A stretch of 64,000 nucleotides of DNA. Origin: Lysobacteraceae bacterium (GTDB lineage: Bacteria > Pseudomonadota > Gammaproteobacteria > Nitrococcales > AK92). The position numbers were made by a program, and so were the translations under genes. The notes under the pieces are model-generated. The model saw nothing but the letters and a program-made list of their open reading frames with translations, did no database searches and was not told the origin of the DNA. Position 1 is the stretch's first letter. The number at the start of each line of letters is the position of its first letter. Shown piece by piece: positions 17,539 to 27,367 of the stretch. The stretch is from positions 1 to 64,000 of the forward strand of contig JAAYIK010000008.1 in assembly GCA_012523465.1 (NCBI GenBank), written 5' to 3'.

Positions 17539-18036
17539 ATGAGCAATCGGGGAGCTGCGGTGCTCGGGGTGCGCCTGCTGGCGCTCTATTTCTTCCTGCA
17601 AGGCTTGACCGGGCTGCCGGCGGCGGCTCAGCCGGCCGGGCAGGAGGATTGGCCCGTGCTGGTCGGGCGGCTGGCGCCGCTGCTGTTGGGCGTGCTGTTC
17701 TGGCTTGGTGCCGGGCAGGTCGCCAGCCGCATGCTGCCGCAGCGCACCGCCATCCCGCCACACCCGGCCGGCAGCCTCCACGACTGGTATGCGCTGGCGT
17801 TCGCCGCCGTCGGGCTGCTGGTCAGCCTCCATGCCCTGCCGCCCTTGCTGGTGCTGGCGGCCGAGGCCTGGCAACGGGCGCGGGAGCTGCAGGCGCTCGG
17901 TTTCGTCCGCACGGTGGAGCTGGCCGCCGCCGGTCTGAAGCTCGCGCTGGGGCTGGCGGCGCTGCTTGGCAGCCGTGGCCTGGCCGGTGTCGTCATCCGG
18001 CTGCGCACCGGCGGCCTGGGCTACGTCAGTTCTTGA
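17539..18036 (+). CDS. Small integral membrane protein of unknown function
   Basis: I do not recognise the family. The 165-residue product shows about four hydrophobic segments: residues ~8-28 (VRLLALYFFLQGLTG), ~40-62 (RLAPLLLGVLFWLGAG), ~88-112 (LAFAAVGLLVSLHALPPLLVLAA) and ~132-150 (LAAAGLKLALGLAALLG). A GGGAGGAAG ribosome site at about 17525 strongly supports the ATG. The last 11 nt overlap tail-to-tail with the DUF486 gene. Nothing nearby suggests a function. Confidence 0.7.
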   Translation: MSNRGAAVLGVRLLALYFFLQGLTGLPAAAQPAGQEDWPVLVGRLAPLLLGVLFWLGAGQVASRMLPQRTAIPPHPAGSLHDWYALAFAAVGLLVSLHALPPLLVLAAEAWQRARELQALGFVRTVELAAAGLKLALGLAALLGSRGLAGVVIRLRTGGLGYVSS

Positions 18037-18367
18037 AGATGAAGTACACCGCGCCTAGCAGGCACAGCCCCGCCCACAAATAATTCCAGTTGAGTGGCTG
18101 ACGCATGTAGAACACGGCAAAGGGCACGAAGACAGTCAGCGTGATCACCTCCTGCAGCATCTTCAGCTGGGGCAGGGTGAGCGCGGTGAAGCCGATGCGG
18201 TTGGCGGGAACCTGCAGCAGGTACTCGAAGAGGGCGATGCTCCAGCTGACCAGCGCTGCGATCCACCACGGCTTGTCGCTGAGGTTGCGCAGGTGGCCGT
18301 ACCAGGCGATGGTCATGAAGAGATTGGACAGCGTGAGCAGCAGAACGGTCTTGAGAACGATGCTCAT
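18026..18367 (-). CDS. DUF486 / DMT-like small membrane protein
   Basis: The 113-residue product matches the DUF486 family of four-helix membrane proteins related to small multidrug-resistance-like transporters: FMTIAWYGHLR in helix 1, SWSIALFEYLLQVPANRIG in helix 2, then LPQLKMLQEVITL and LNWNYLWAGLCLLGAVYFIF. A longer frame upstream exists, but the family starts at the ATG at 18367. The substrate is unknown. Confidence 0.85.
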   Translation of the reverse strand: MSIVLKTVLLLTLSNLFMTIAWYGHLRNLSDKPWWIAALVSWSIALFEYLLQVPANRIGFTALTLPQLKMLQEVITLTVFVPFAVFYMRQPLNWNYLWAGLCLLGAVYFIFKN

Positions 18368-18557
18368 ATGTTCTTGGTGATGATCGCGAGAAGGTTCAGA
18401 TGGGGACGGCTCGTCGCGGGCCGCGGCAGCGGCGCGCGAGGCAGGGCGTGCAGATCCGACACGGTTCGCGCATGCTGCCGGCGGCAAGCGTATGATATTC
18501 CACGGCCGCGCTCCAGAGGGCGCGGCGCCGATCGAGCCGAATTTCCGGGAGCCGCAC

Positions 18558-19013
18558 ATGCTGGATGCGATCAAGCGATTCTTCACCGACCGACTGGCCG
18601 CGGAGGCAGCCGCCGAGGATGCCGAGCATCGTCTACGGCTGGCGACGGCAGCGCTGCTGCTGGAAGTGGCGCGGGCCGATCAGGAGATGCACCAGCTGGA
18701 GCTGAGCGCGGTCGAGCAGGCCATCCAGCGTTGTTTCCGGCTGCCGCCGGACGAGCTTGCCCGGCTGCTGGCGCTGGCGCGCGAGCACGTGCGGGAGTCC
18801 ACTTCCGATTTCCCGCTTACCCGCCTCATCAACGATCACTACGATCAGGCTGACAAGCAGCGGCTGGTGGAGATGATGTGGGAGGTCGCCTACGCCGACG
18901 GCGAGCTCGACAAGTACGAAGAACACCTCATCCGCCGCATCGCTGATTTGCTCTACGTGCCGCACAACGCCTTCATCGCCGCCAAGCTGCGGGTGGCCGA
19001 GCGGGTCGGCTGA
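18558..19013 (+). CDS. TerB-family (tellurite-resistance-like) protein
   Basis: The 151-residue cytosolic protein has the helical, acidic TerB fold: ATAALLLEVARADQEMHQLELSAVEQAI and VEMMWEVAYADGELDKYEEHLIRRIADLL form the two metal-binding-like ARAD/AYADGE repeats. GGGAG upstream supports the ATG at 18558. TerB proteins may tether membrane Ter components to cytosolic partners. A TerC-family membrane protein is encoded convergently next to it. The two genes overlap antisense by 41 nt. Confidence 0.87.
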   Translation: MLDAIKRFFTDRLAAEAAAEDAEHRLRLATAALLLEVARADQEMHQLELSAVEQAIQRCFRLPPDELARLLALAREHVRESTSDFPLTRLINDHYDQADKQRLVEMMWEVAYADGELDKYEEHLIRRIADLLYVPHNAFIAAKLRVAERVG

Positions 19014-19791
19014 CGCGATGCGGCCGTCGTGCTACTTCTCTCCCGGATGGCCGGCGCAGCCGGACTGCCCGCTGCCGCGACTTGGCCCGCATCCGCAGGT
19101 TGAGCATTTCCACACCGACCGAAAAGGCCATGGCGAAATAAATGTAGCCCTTGGGAATGTGCAGGTCGAAGCTCTCGGCGATCAGGCTGACCCCGACCAG
19201 GATGAGGAAGCTCAAGGCCAGCATTTTCACGGTTGGGTGGCGGTCGACGAACTCGCCGATGCCGCGGGCGGCGAACATCATGGTCAGCACCGCGGCCATG
19301 ATGGCCAGCACCATGACCGGGATGTGGTCGGCCATGCCGACGGCGGTGATCACCGAATCCAGCGAGAACACGATGTCGATCAGGGCGATCTGAGCGAGGA
19401 CGGCGCCGAAGGAAGCGACCTTGGGCTCCGCCTCGTGCTCGCCACCGCCTTCCAGATTGGCGTGGATTTCGGTCGTGGCTTTGGCCAGCAGGAACAGCCC
19501 GCCACCGAGCAGGATCAGGCTGCGCCCGGAGACCTCGAAGCCGAGGATGCTGAACAGCGGCGCGGTGAGCGACATCACCCAGGCCAGCGAGAGCAACAGC
19601 AGGATGCGAGTGCCCATGGCCAGCCCAAGGCCGATGATGCGGCCTTTCTGGCGCTGCTCAGGCGGCAGCCGTCCGACCAGGATGGAGATGAAAATGATGT
19701 TGTCGATGCCGAGGACGATCTCCAGCGCGGTGAGCGTAAGAAGAGCGATCCAGGCCTGCGGATCGGCGATCCATTCCATCATAAAGGGCAT
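18973..19791 (-). CDS. TerC-family integral membrane protein
   Basis: The 272-aa product is a multi-pass TerC protein with the signature LTLTALEIVLGIDNIIFISI near the N-terminus and QIALIDIVFSLDSVITAVGM near residue 125; the buried acidic residues are thought to bind metal ions. About seven hydrophobic segments end with KMLALSFLILVGVSLIAE and GYIYFAMAFSVGVEMLNL. The last ~35 residues are an Arg-rich tail that reads antisense into the TerB-like gene and may be an extension. The start is taken at 19791; ATGs at 19782 and 19779 are alternatives, the last matching E. coli YoaE best. Confidence 0.88.
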   Translation of the reverse strand: MPFMMEWIADPQAWIALLTLTALEIVLGIDNIIFISILVGRLPPEQRQKGRIIGLGLAMGTRILLLLSLAWVMSLTAPLFSILGFEVSGRSLILLGGGLFLLAKATTEIHANLEGGGEHEAEPKVASFGAVLAQIALIDIVFSLDSVITAVGMADHIPVMVLAIMAAVLTMMFAARGIGEFVDRHPTVKMLALSFLILVGVSLIAESFDLHIPKGYIYFAMAFSVGVEMLNLRMRAKSRQRAVRLRRPSGREVARRPHRVSRPARPPAAWRR

Positions 19792-20013
19792 GACTCGTCG
19801 TTGATTGGTAATGGGCTGCCAGCCGCCCTCCAGCTGCGTTGTGCGGTCTGGGCGCGGGTTTTCATATTCGGGCGCGGCTGCCATCGGCGCAAGAGGCAAA
19901 AAGGGCGAATTTCCTGTCGCCGATTGCCGACGTCTTGGTCTTTGCCAGTTGTTAATATGCTTTCTTTCCCCCAATTCGATAGCTGCCTCTTGAGTGAATT
20001 CGAGGAGTTATCG

Positions 20014-20172
20014 ATGAGAAGCAAGATTCTTCACTGGCTGTCTGCGCCGGCGGCGCTGCTGGTCCTGATGTTCGCCCTGACGGCGTGCAATACCATGGAG
20101 GGCGTTGGCGAAGACGTCTCCGCGGCGGGCCGAGGGTTGGACAAATCGGCAGAGCGGCACAAGCCTTACTGA
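20014..20172 (+). CDS. Entericidin-like small lipoprotein
   Basis: A 52-residue lipoprotein with signal helix APAALLVLMFALTACNTM and lipobox LTAC (Cys25). The mature part, EGVGEDVSAAGRGLDKSAERH, matches the EcnA/EcnB entericidin family of small cationic-amphipathic envelope lipoproteins linked to stationary-phase physiology and toxin-antidote activity in enterics. GAGGAG at 20002-20007 is an excellent ribosome site. Only one copy is present, so a paired antidote and toxin arrangement is not seen. Confidence 0.85.
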   Translation: MRSKILHWLSAPAALLVLMFALTACNTMEGVGEDVSAAGRGLDKSAERHKPY

Positions 20173-20186
20173 AGGGGCGGCGCGAT

Positions 20187-20222
20187 CCTGCCGGCCGCTC
20201 GCCGCAAGCCCGCGCCGGCAGG
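20187..20222 (+). terminator. Hairpin after the entericidin-like gene
   Basis: CCTGCCGGC (20187-20195) and GCCGGCAGG (20214-20222) can form a 9-bp stem with an 18-nt loop. No U-tract follows, so it is only a possible terminator. Confidence 0.3.
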
Positions 20223-20228
20223 AGCCTT

Positions 20229-20286
20229 GCCCTGCATATGTAAGCCCTGCATAACAATAGAAAAATCGTTTCCTTCAGAAATCGTT
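20229..20286 (+). promoter_or_regulatory. Two pairs of direct repeats upstream of cysH
   Basis: GCCCTGCATA occurs at 20229-20238 and 20244-20253 (15-nt period). AAATCGTT occurs at 20263-20270 and 20279-20286 (16-nt period). Repeats spaced by about 1.5 helical turns ahead of a sulfur-assimilation gene suggest regulator half-sites, possibly CysB, but the sequence alone does not name the regulator. Confidence 0.35.
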
Positions 20287-20339
20287 CCGGCTCCTGCTAC
20301 AGTCTCGCCGCAACAAAGCGTTCAGGGCATGGTGGCTGC

Positions 20340-21092
20340 ATGGCAGGTGACAATCTCGATCTTCGTGAGCTGACTTTCGATCCCGATTCCGCAAGCTGCG
20401 ATGAAGAGTCGCTGCGCCACTGCAACCAGGTGCTCGGGCGCTGCAGCGCCGAACAGCGAGTCGCCTGGGCCTTGGGGCAATTCCGCGGTAGGATCGCGCT
20501 CTCCTCCAGCTTCGGCATTCAGGCCGCCGTGTCCTTGCACATGGTGACCAGCCAGCAGCCCGATATCCCGGTGATTCTGATCGACACCGGCTATTTGTTC
20601 CCGGAGACCTACCGCTTTATCGACGAGCTGGTCGAGCGGCTGAAGCTGAACCTCAAGGTCTATCGGGCCGAGCTCAGCCCGGCCTGGCAGGAAGCGCGCT
20701 ACGGCCGCTTGTGGGAGCAGGGACTGGAAGGTATCGAGCGCTATAACCAGATGAACAAAGTCGAGCCGATGCGCCGGGCGCTGGAGGAGCTGGGCGTGCG
20801 GGCCTGGTTCTCCGGGCTGCGCCGCGAGCAGGCTCGCAGTCGCCAGCAGCGGGAGATTCTGGAGCGCGGCAAGGATGGCCGCTGGCGCATCCATCCCATC
20901 GTCGACTGGACCAATCGGGACGTGCACCACTACCTGCGCCGGCACGATCTGCCCTACCACCCCTTGTGGTACAAGAATTACGTCTCGGTAGGCGACTGGC
21001 ACACCAGCCGGCCACTGGAGCCGGGCATGCTGGAGGAAGAGACGCGCTTCTTCGGACTCAAGCGCGAGTGCGGCCTGCACGAGCAGCTTTGA
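20340..21092 (+). CDS. cysH: Phosphoadenosine phosphosulfate (PAPS) reductase
   Basis: CysH reduces PAPS (or APS) to sulfite with thioredoxin. The 250-aa product has the PP-loop [12 protein letters not shown] (~53-64), [17 protein letters not shown], and the active-site ECGLH motif near the C-terminus (Cys244). The CC...CxxC cysteine pairs that hold the [4Fe-4S] cluster of APS reductases are missing, so this is the cluster-free PAPS type as in E. coli. The gene stands alone here; cysI/J/D/N are not in the window. Confidence 0.94.
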   Translation: MAGDNLDLRELTFDPDSASCDEESLRHCNQVLGRCSAEQRVAWALGQFRGRIALSSSFGIQAAVSLHMVTSQQPDIPVILIDTGYLFPETYRFIDELVERLKLNLKVYRAELSPAWQEARYGRLWEQGLEGIERYNQMNKVEPMRRALEELGVRAWFSGLRREQARSRQQREILERGKDGRWRIHPIVDWTNRDVHHYLRRHDLPYHPLWYKNYVSVGDWHTSRPLEPGMLEEETRFFGLKRECGLHEQL

Positions 21093-21134
21093 CGCGGTCG
21101 GCGTGGCGCTGGCCGCCGCACCCCGGCTCCCGCC

Positions 21135-21935
21135 TCATTTGCTGAGCAGCCGCTGCAGGATCTGGCGCACCGTGGCGGCGGTGAAGGGCTTGTCCAGCAG
21201 CGCCGAGCCCCCTGCCTGCTGCACCGAGGCCAGCCGCGCCTCGTCCTGCTCGACGGTGATCATCAGGATGGGCACATCCGGCTGCTCGCTGAGATGGCGG
21301 ATGTAGTTGATGAGCTGCTCGCCGTCCATCTCCGGCATGTGGAAATCGGTGATCACCAGGTCGAACCGCTGGTCGCGGATCAGCTCGGCCGCCTCGCGGC
21401 CATTGCGGGCGCAGTGGATGTGCCTGAATCCCATGCCGCGCAGCAGCTGCACCATGTGGTTCAAGGCGAAGCGGCTGTCGTCCACCACCAGCACCTGCAG
21501 CTCCTCGGTGTCCCGGTTGTCGAGCACCAGCTGCTCCGGCTCGATGTAGTCCAGGCTGGCGTAGAGCGCGGTGCGCAGCTCCTCGATGGCGAACGGCTTG
21601 GGCAGGATGGCCAGCACGCCCGCTTGGCGGATCGGCTCCAGGTTGCGCGGCCGGTTCTCGCTGGAAACCAGCATGAACGGCACGTCGGCCAGCTCGCTGT
21701 CGTTGCGCATGGCTTCGATCAGCTCGGCCCCAGTCATGTCGTCGAAGTACATGGCGCTGAGGACCAGATCGGGCTTGTGCTCCCGCATCAGCTCCAGCGC
21801 CATGCGGCCGTTGGCGGCGACCTCGACCTGATAGACACCGACCTGGTGCAGGCGATCGACGATGATGCGCGATTGGGGCAGCGAGCCTTCGACTAGAACG
21901 ATGTAAAGATCTTGCAGCGATAGTTTGGAAGTCAC
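21135..21935 (-). CDS. Tandem receiver-domain protein (REC-REC), first receiver degenerate
   Basis: The product (about 266 aa from a GTG start at 21935; longer starts remain possible) consists of two CheY-like domains and no output domain. In REC1 the acidic pair is replaced (IVLVEGS) and the phospho-acceptor Asp is Ala (LVLSAMYFDDMTG), although the Lys of ILPKPF is kept. REC2 is intact: LVVDDSR, the Asp in ITDFHMPEMDG and the Lys of LLDKPF. REC1 is therefore likely a pseudo-receiver for dimerisation or protein binding. No kinase is adjacent; the HDOD-GAF kinase lies about 6 kb away. Confidence 0.87.
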   Translation of the reverse strand: MTSKLSLQDLYIVLVEGSLPQSRIIVDRLHQVGVYQVEVAANGRMALELMREHKPDLVLSAMYFDDMTGAELIEAMRNDSELADVPFMLVSSENRPRNLEPIRQAGVLAILPKPFAIEELRTALYASLDYIEPEQLVLDNRDTEELQVLVVDDSRFALNHMVQLLRGMGFRHIHCARNGREAAELIRDQRFDLVITDFHMPEMDGEQLINYIRHLSEQPDVPILMITVEQDEARLASVQQAGGSALLDKPFTAATVRQILQRLLSK

Positions 21936-22052
21936 GCCATCCCGCCACGCTAGTCTGTCACTGAGATTTTCTCCGTTGCCATGCAGGGGCGCAAGGGCGC
22001 GGCAGCGAGCGCCGGGGATTGTGAGCCACGGCAAAGGCCGCATGTGTGATGT

Positions 22053-22080
22053 AAGCGCCGGCGCTCGGGGGCCGGCGCTT
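22053..22080 (+). promoter_or_regulatory. Perfect hairpin in the region upstream of dodecin
   Basis: AAGCGCCGGC and GCCGGCGCTT form a 10-bp stem with an 8-nt loop, about 40 nt before the dodecin ATG in the gap between divergent genes. It is either a leader structure or a terminator-like barrier. No U-tract of note follows. Confidence 0.4.
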
Positions 22081-22122
22081 GCTCTCGTCACCATTCTCAC
22101 AATGTCCGCCCAGGAGGCCCTG

Positions 22123-22332
22123 ATGAGCAACCACGTCTACAAGCAAATCGAGCTCACCGGCTCGTCGCCGACCAGCATCGATGACGCCATCCGCAACGCG
22201 GTGAAGAAGGCCGCCAAGACGCTGCACAACCTGCAGTGGTTCCAGGTCGTCGAGGTTCGCGGCTACATCAAGGACGGCGACGTGGCGCATTTCCAGGTCA
22301 CGCTCAAGATCGGCTTTACCTTGGATGACTGA
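22123..22332 (+). CDS. Dodecin, flavin-storage protein
   Basis: This 69-residue protein is a dodecin: small alpha/beta subunits that assemble as a dodecameric shell and bind flavins. The family features are SNHVYKQIELTGSSPTSIDDAI, VKKAAKTLHNLQWFQVVEVRG with the flavin-stacking Trp, and the terminal FQVTLKIGFTL strand. AGGAGG at 22112-22117 is an excellent ribosome site, which fixes this start over longer in-frame extensions. sodC follows after 54 nt, consistent with a shared role in limiting flavin-derived oxidants. Confidence 0.93.
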   Translation: MSNHVYKQIELTGSSPTSIDDAIRNAVKKAAKTLHNLQWFQVVEVRGYIKDGDVAHFQVTLKIGFTLDD

Positions 22333-22386
22333 ATGAGCGCATGACGCGCAGCGCTTTCGAGCGACCAACCACAAGAGGAAAAGCGC

Positions 22387-22908
22387 ATGAGACGACTCGC
22401 ATCGTTTGCGGCAGCGCTGTCGTTGCCCCTGAGCGCAGCCGCCTTGACGGTGGACATGCATGCCGTGACCGCTGACGGGATAGGGGAGAAGATCGGCACG
22501 GTGACCATTGAGGCGGACGGGCAAGGCAGCCGACTCACGCCCGACCTCAGTGGCTTGACGCCGGGCGCGCACGGCTTCCATGTCCATGAGCACGGCAGCT
22601 GCGAGCCCAAGGAAGTGGACGGCAAACCGGTGGCGGCCGGCGCTGCCGGCGGCCACTACGACCCGGACGGCACCGGCCGCCACGCCGGACCTTACGGCGA
22701 CGGTCATCTGGGCGATTTGCCGGTGCTGTACGTCAATGCCGAAGGTCGGGCCACCGATCCGGTGCTGGCGCCACGGATCAAGCCGGAGCAGATGGCCGGC
22801 CGTGCCCTCATGGTGCATGCCGGCGGCGACAACTACGCGGACGAGCCGGAACCGCTCGGCGGCGGTGGCGCGCGGGTGGCCTGCGGCGTGATACCGGAAG
22901 CGGGCTGA
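22387..22908 (+). CDS. sodC: Periplasmic Cu/Zn superoxide dismutase
   Basis: The 173-aa product has a Sec signal peptide (MRRLASFAAALSLPLSAAA, cleavage near residue 19-20). Metal-binding signatures are complete: GFHVHEHGSCEP, the GGHYDP His/Asp region, HAGPYGDGHLGDLPVLYVN and MVHAGGDNYADEPEPLGGGGARVACG. The two disulfide cysteines are present. It dismutates superoxide in the periplasm. AGAGGAAAAG is a plausible ribosome site. Confidence 0.95.
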   Translation: MRRLASFAAALSLPLSAAALTVDMHAVTADGIGEKIGTVTIEADGQGSRLTPDLSGLTPGAHGFHVHEHGSCEPKEVDGKPVAAGAAGGHYDPDGTGRHAGPYGDGHLGDLPVLYVNAEGRATDPVLAPRIKPEQMAGRALMVHAGGDNYADEPEPLGGGGARVACGVIPEAG

Positions 22909-22944
22909 GCCGTACGCCGGGTGCGGCCGAGAGCGTCTGGCAGG

Positions 22945-22978
22945 CGCCATGCCGATGCCATAAGCTTTTGGCATGGCG
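22945..22978 (+). promoter_or_regulatory. Hairpin that includes the patatin-gene start codon
   Basis: CGCCATGCC (22945-22953) pairs perfectly with GGCATGGCG (22970-22978), and the ATG of the next gene (22973) sits in the 3' arm. An alternative, mutually exclusive helix pairs ATGCCA (22955-22960) with TGGCAT (22969-22974). It may serve as the sodC terminator, as a translational control element, or both. Confidence 0.35.
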
Positions 22979-24190
22979 TTGAAAAATGATAATGCGCCAG
23001 GCCGGCTCGGCGGGTCGTCCCGCGCGGCGCTGCTGCTCTCGGGCGGCGGCGCCCGCGCCGCCTACCAGGTCGGCGTGCTGAAGGCGGTGGCCGAGCTACT
23101 GCCGCGGCCGGCGCGCAACCCGTTCCCCATCATCTGCGGCACCTCGGCTGGCGCTATCAACGCGGCTGCTCTCGCCACCTTCGCCAGCCGCTTCACGCTG
23201 GGCGTGCATGCGCTGGAGGCGGTGTGGGGCCACTTCCGCTCGGGGCAGGTGTACCGCACCGAGTTCCTGTCCTTGGCGCGGCGCGGGGCGGCCTGGCTGA
23301 GCGCGCTGTTCCTGAGCGGCCTGGGCGTGCGCCGGCCGGTTTCTCTGCTCGACAACGCGCCCCTGGCGGACTTGCTGGAGCGCCTGCTGCGCTTCGACCG
23401 TATCCAGCAGGCCATCGCGCAGGGGGACTTGCACGCTGTCGGGGTGACCTGCTCGGCCTACGGCGACGGCATGTCGGTGACCTTCTTCGAAGCCGCGGCC
23501 GAGGTGCGCAACTGGCGCCGCAACCGCCGCATGGGCCGGCGCACCCGGCTGGGCGTCAGGCGCCTGCTGGCCTCCGCCGCCATTCCGGCGGTGTTTCCGG
23601 CGGTGCGCCTGCAGCACGAGTATTTCGGCGACGGCTCGGTGCGCCAGCTGGCGCCGCTCAGCCCGGCGCTGCACCTGGGCGCGGACCGGGTGCTGGTGGT
23701 CGGCGTCAGCGGCGCGCAAGAGCTGCGGGCGCGAGTCCGCTCCCGCGGCTATCCGTCGTTGGCGCAAATTGCCGGGCACCTCCTGAATGCCGCCTTCTTG
23801 GATGCGCTGGACGTCGATCTGGAGCGCCTGGAGCGTGACAATCGGCTCGCCCTGCTGCTGCCGCCTGAGGTACAGCGGCAGGGCGAGGTGCCGCGCTACA
23901 TCGAGGTGATGACCATCATGCCCAGCCGGCCGCTGGACGAGATCGCCCTCGAGCATGCGCACGAGCTGCCGCGCAGCATGCGCTTTTTCCTGCGCGGCAG
24001 CGGCGCGGACGGCTCAGCCGGCGCGACACTGTTGAGCTATCTGCTGTTCGAGGCGGGTTTTTGCCGGGCCTTGATCGAGCTGGGTTATCAGGACGCCATG
24101 CGACAGCGCGACGGGCTGAGCCGGTTTCTGCGGCTGACGCCCAGCGATGCTACGAGCCCGGCCGTGGCGCGGGCGGAGGCGCCGGCCTGA
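22973..24190 (+). CDS. Patatin-like phospholipase
   Basis: The 405-aa product has a patatin acyl-hydrolase fold: the oxyanion-hole motif LLLSGGGARAAYQVGVLKAV (~21-40), the nucleophile elbow GTSAG (Ser59) and the catalytic Asp in FGDGSVRQ (~219). The Ser-Asp dyad is thus complete. No signal peptide or transmembrane helix is obvious, so it is probably cytosolic or peripheral. The C-terminal ~100 residues are helical and not assigned. The start lacks a clear ribosome site and lies inside a hairpin. Confidence 0.88.
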   Translation: MALKNDNAPGRLGGSSRAALLLSGGGARAAYQVGVLKAVAELLPRPARNPFPIICGTSAGAINAAALATFASRFTLGVHALEAVWGHFRSGQVYRTEFLSLARRGAAWLSALFLSGLGVRRPVSLLDNAPLADLLERLLRFDRIQQAIAQGDLHAVGVTCSAYGDGMSVTFFEAAAEVRNWRRNRRMGRRTRLGVRRLLASAAIPAVFPAVRLQHEYFGDGSVRQLAPLSPALHLGADRVLVVGVSGAQELRARVRSRGYPSLAQIAGHLLNAAFLDALDVDLERLERDNRLALLLPPEVQRQGEVPRYIEVMTIMPSRPLDEIALEHAHELPRSMRFFLRGSGADGSAGATLLSYLLFEAGFCRALIELGYQDAMRQRDGLSRFLRLTPSDATSPAVARAEAPA

Positions 24191-24198
24191 CCGCCCGC

Positions 24199-25059
24199 TC
24201 AAGAAGCGCGCAGGGCCAGGCAGAACTCGTGGATGTCGTAATCCGACGTTTCGGGTGACGAGAGTTCCAGTGAAGTCGGCCGGGCCGGTCCCAGGCTGAG
24301 GCGGGCCAGCGACGGCGGCAGATTGGGGGTGAATGACTGCTCGCTCTCGCGGGACAGGCCCAGCCGGGCGGCGATCAACACATCGCCGTAATCCGGCAAA
24401 TCCTGTGCCGTGCCTCGGTACAAATCCTCGTGGACCTCGACGGCGGTGGCGATGTGGTCCGGGAAGCACCACCGTCGCAGCAGCTCGGCGCCGATGGGCG
24501 CCTGCAGCTCCTGAAGCAGCGCCTCGAGCGCGGCCGTCGCCTGCAGCCGCGGTCGCAGCCGCGTGTACTGCAGGATCACCGGCACGCCGATGGCATGCAC
24601 CAGGCCCGTCAGCAGGGCCTCCTCGGGAACCAGATGTGGATGGCGCAAGGCCAGCGCGTAGCAGCGCTCGCCGATCTCCAGGCTTTGCTGATAGAGCGCT
24701 CGCAGGCGGGCGGCATGGCGCGGCAGCTGGGCCACCATTTGCATGATGGCGAAATTGGTGGCGGCAACGGCGATCAGGCGGGCGCCCAGGCGGGTGACGG
24801 CGTTGAGCAGGTTGCGGATCTCCTCGCCGCGACGCAGAGCGACCACGTTGCTGAGCTTGATCAGATGCGCGGCCAGCGCCGGGTCCTGTTCGGCGATGCG
24901 GGCGATTTCGGCGAGGCTCGGCCGCGGGTCGGTGGCGGCTTGGCGGACCTGCTGCGCGACTTCGGGGATGCCGGGGATGATGATGCGGTTTGCTGCCAGT
25001 AGCTCAATGATGTCGTTGCGGATGGCGGCGATATCCAGGGCTGTCGAGTCGGTTTCCAT
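24199..25059 (-). CDS. HDOD-domain protein
   Basis: The 286-residue product is a stand-alone HDOD protein. The signature IPGIPEVAQQVRQAATDPRPSLAEIARIAEQDPALAAHLIKLSN lies at ~28-72, and a helical core typical of the family follows. HDOD resembles HD phosphohydrolases without the metal-binding HD residues and usually acts as a signalling scaffold. It is convergent with the patatin gene (8-nt gap) and diverges from glgX. Confidence 0.88.
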   Translation of the reverse strand: METDSTALDIAAIRNDIIELLAANRIIIPGIPEVAQQVRQAATDPRPSLAEIARIAEQDPALAAHLIKLSNVVALRRGEEIRNLLNAVTRLGARLIAVAATNFAIMQMVAQLPRHAARLRALYQQSLEIGERCYALALRHPHLVPEEALLTGLVHAIGVPVILQYTRLRPRLQATAALEALLQELQAPIGAELLRRWCFPDHIATAVEVHEDLYRGTAQDLPDYGDVLIAARLGLSRESEQSFTPNLPPSLARLSLGPARPTSLELSSPETSDYDIHEFCLALRAS

Positions 25060-25231
25060 GCGCGTTGTTCTGATTGCTTTCGGACGCCTTTAATTGTGGC
25101 AGACCTGCCCGCAACTGCTAGCGCGGGCTGAGACGGCTCGGGCGTTTTGCCGGGCCTTGCCGCCGGCCAACGCTGCCTGTCGCGATTCAGCCACTGCCCC
25201 CACATATTCAGCAAGCCAACGAGGGAACAGG

Positions 25232-27366
<2,135 letters not shown>

Positions 27367-27367
<1 letters not shown>

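Noticed and set aside
18973..19080. TerC frame ending as a separate gene
   Set aside because: The frame is continuous with TerC and no start codon with a ribosome site precedes the basic tail; treated as a C-terminal extension.
20187..20222. Strong intrinsic terminator after the entericidin-like gene
   Set aside because: The stem is perfect but the loop is long and there is no U-tract, so it is listed only as a possible terminator.
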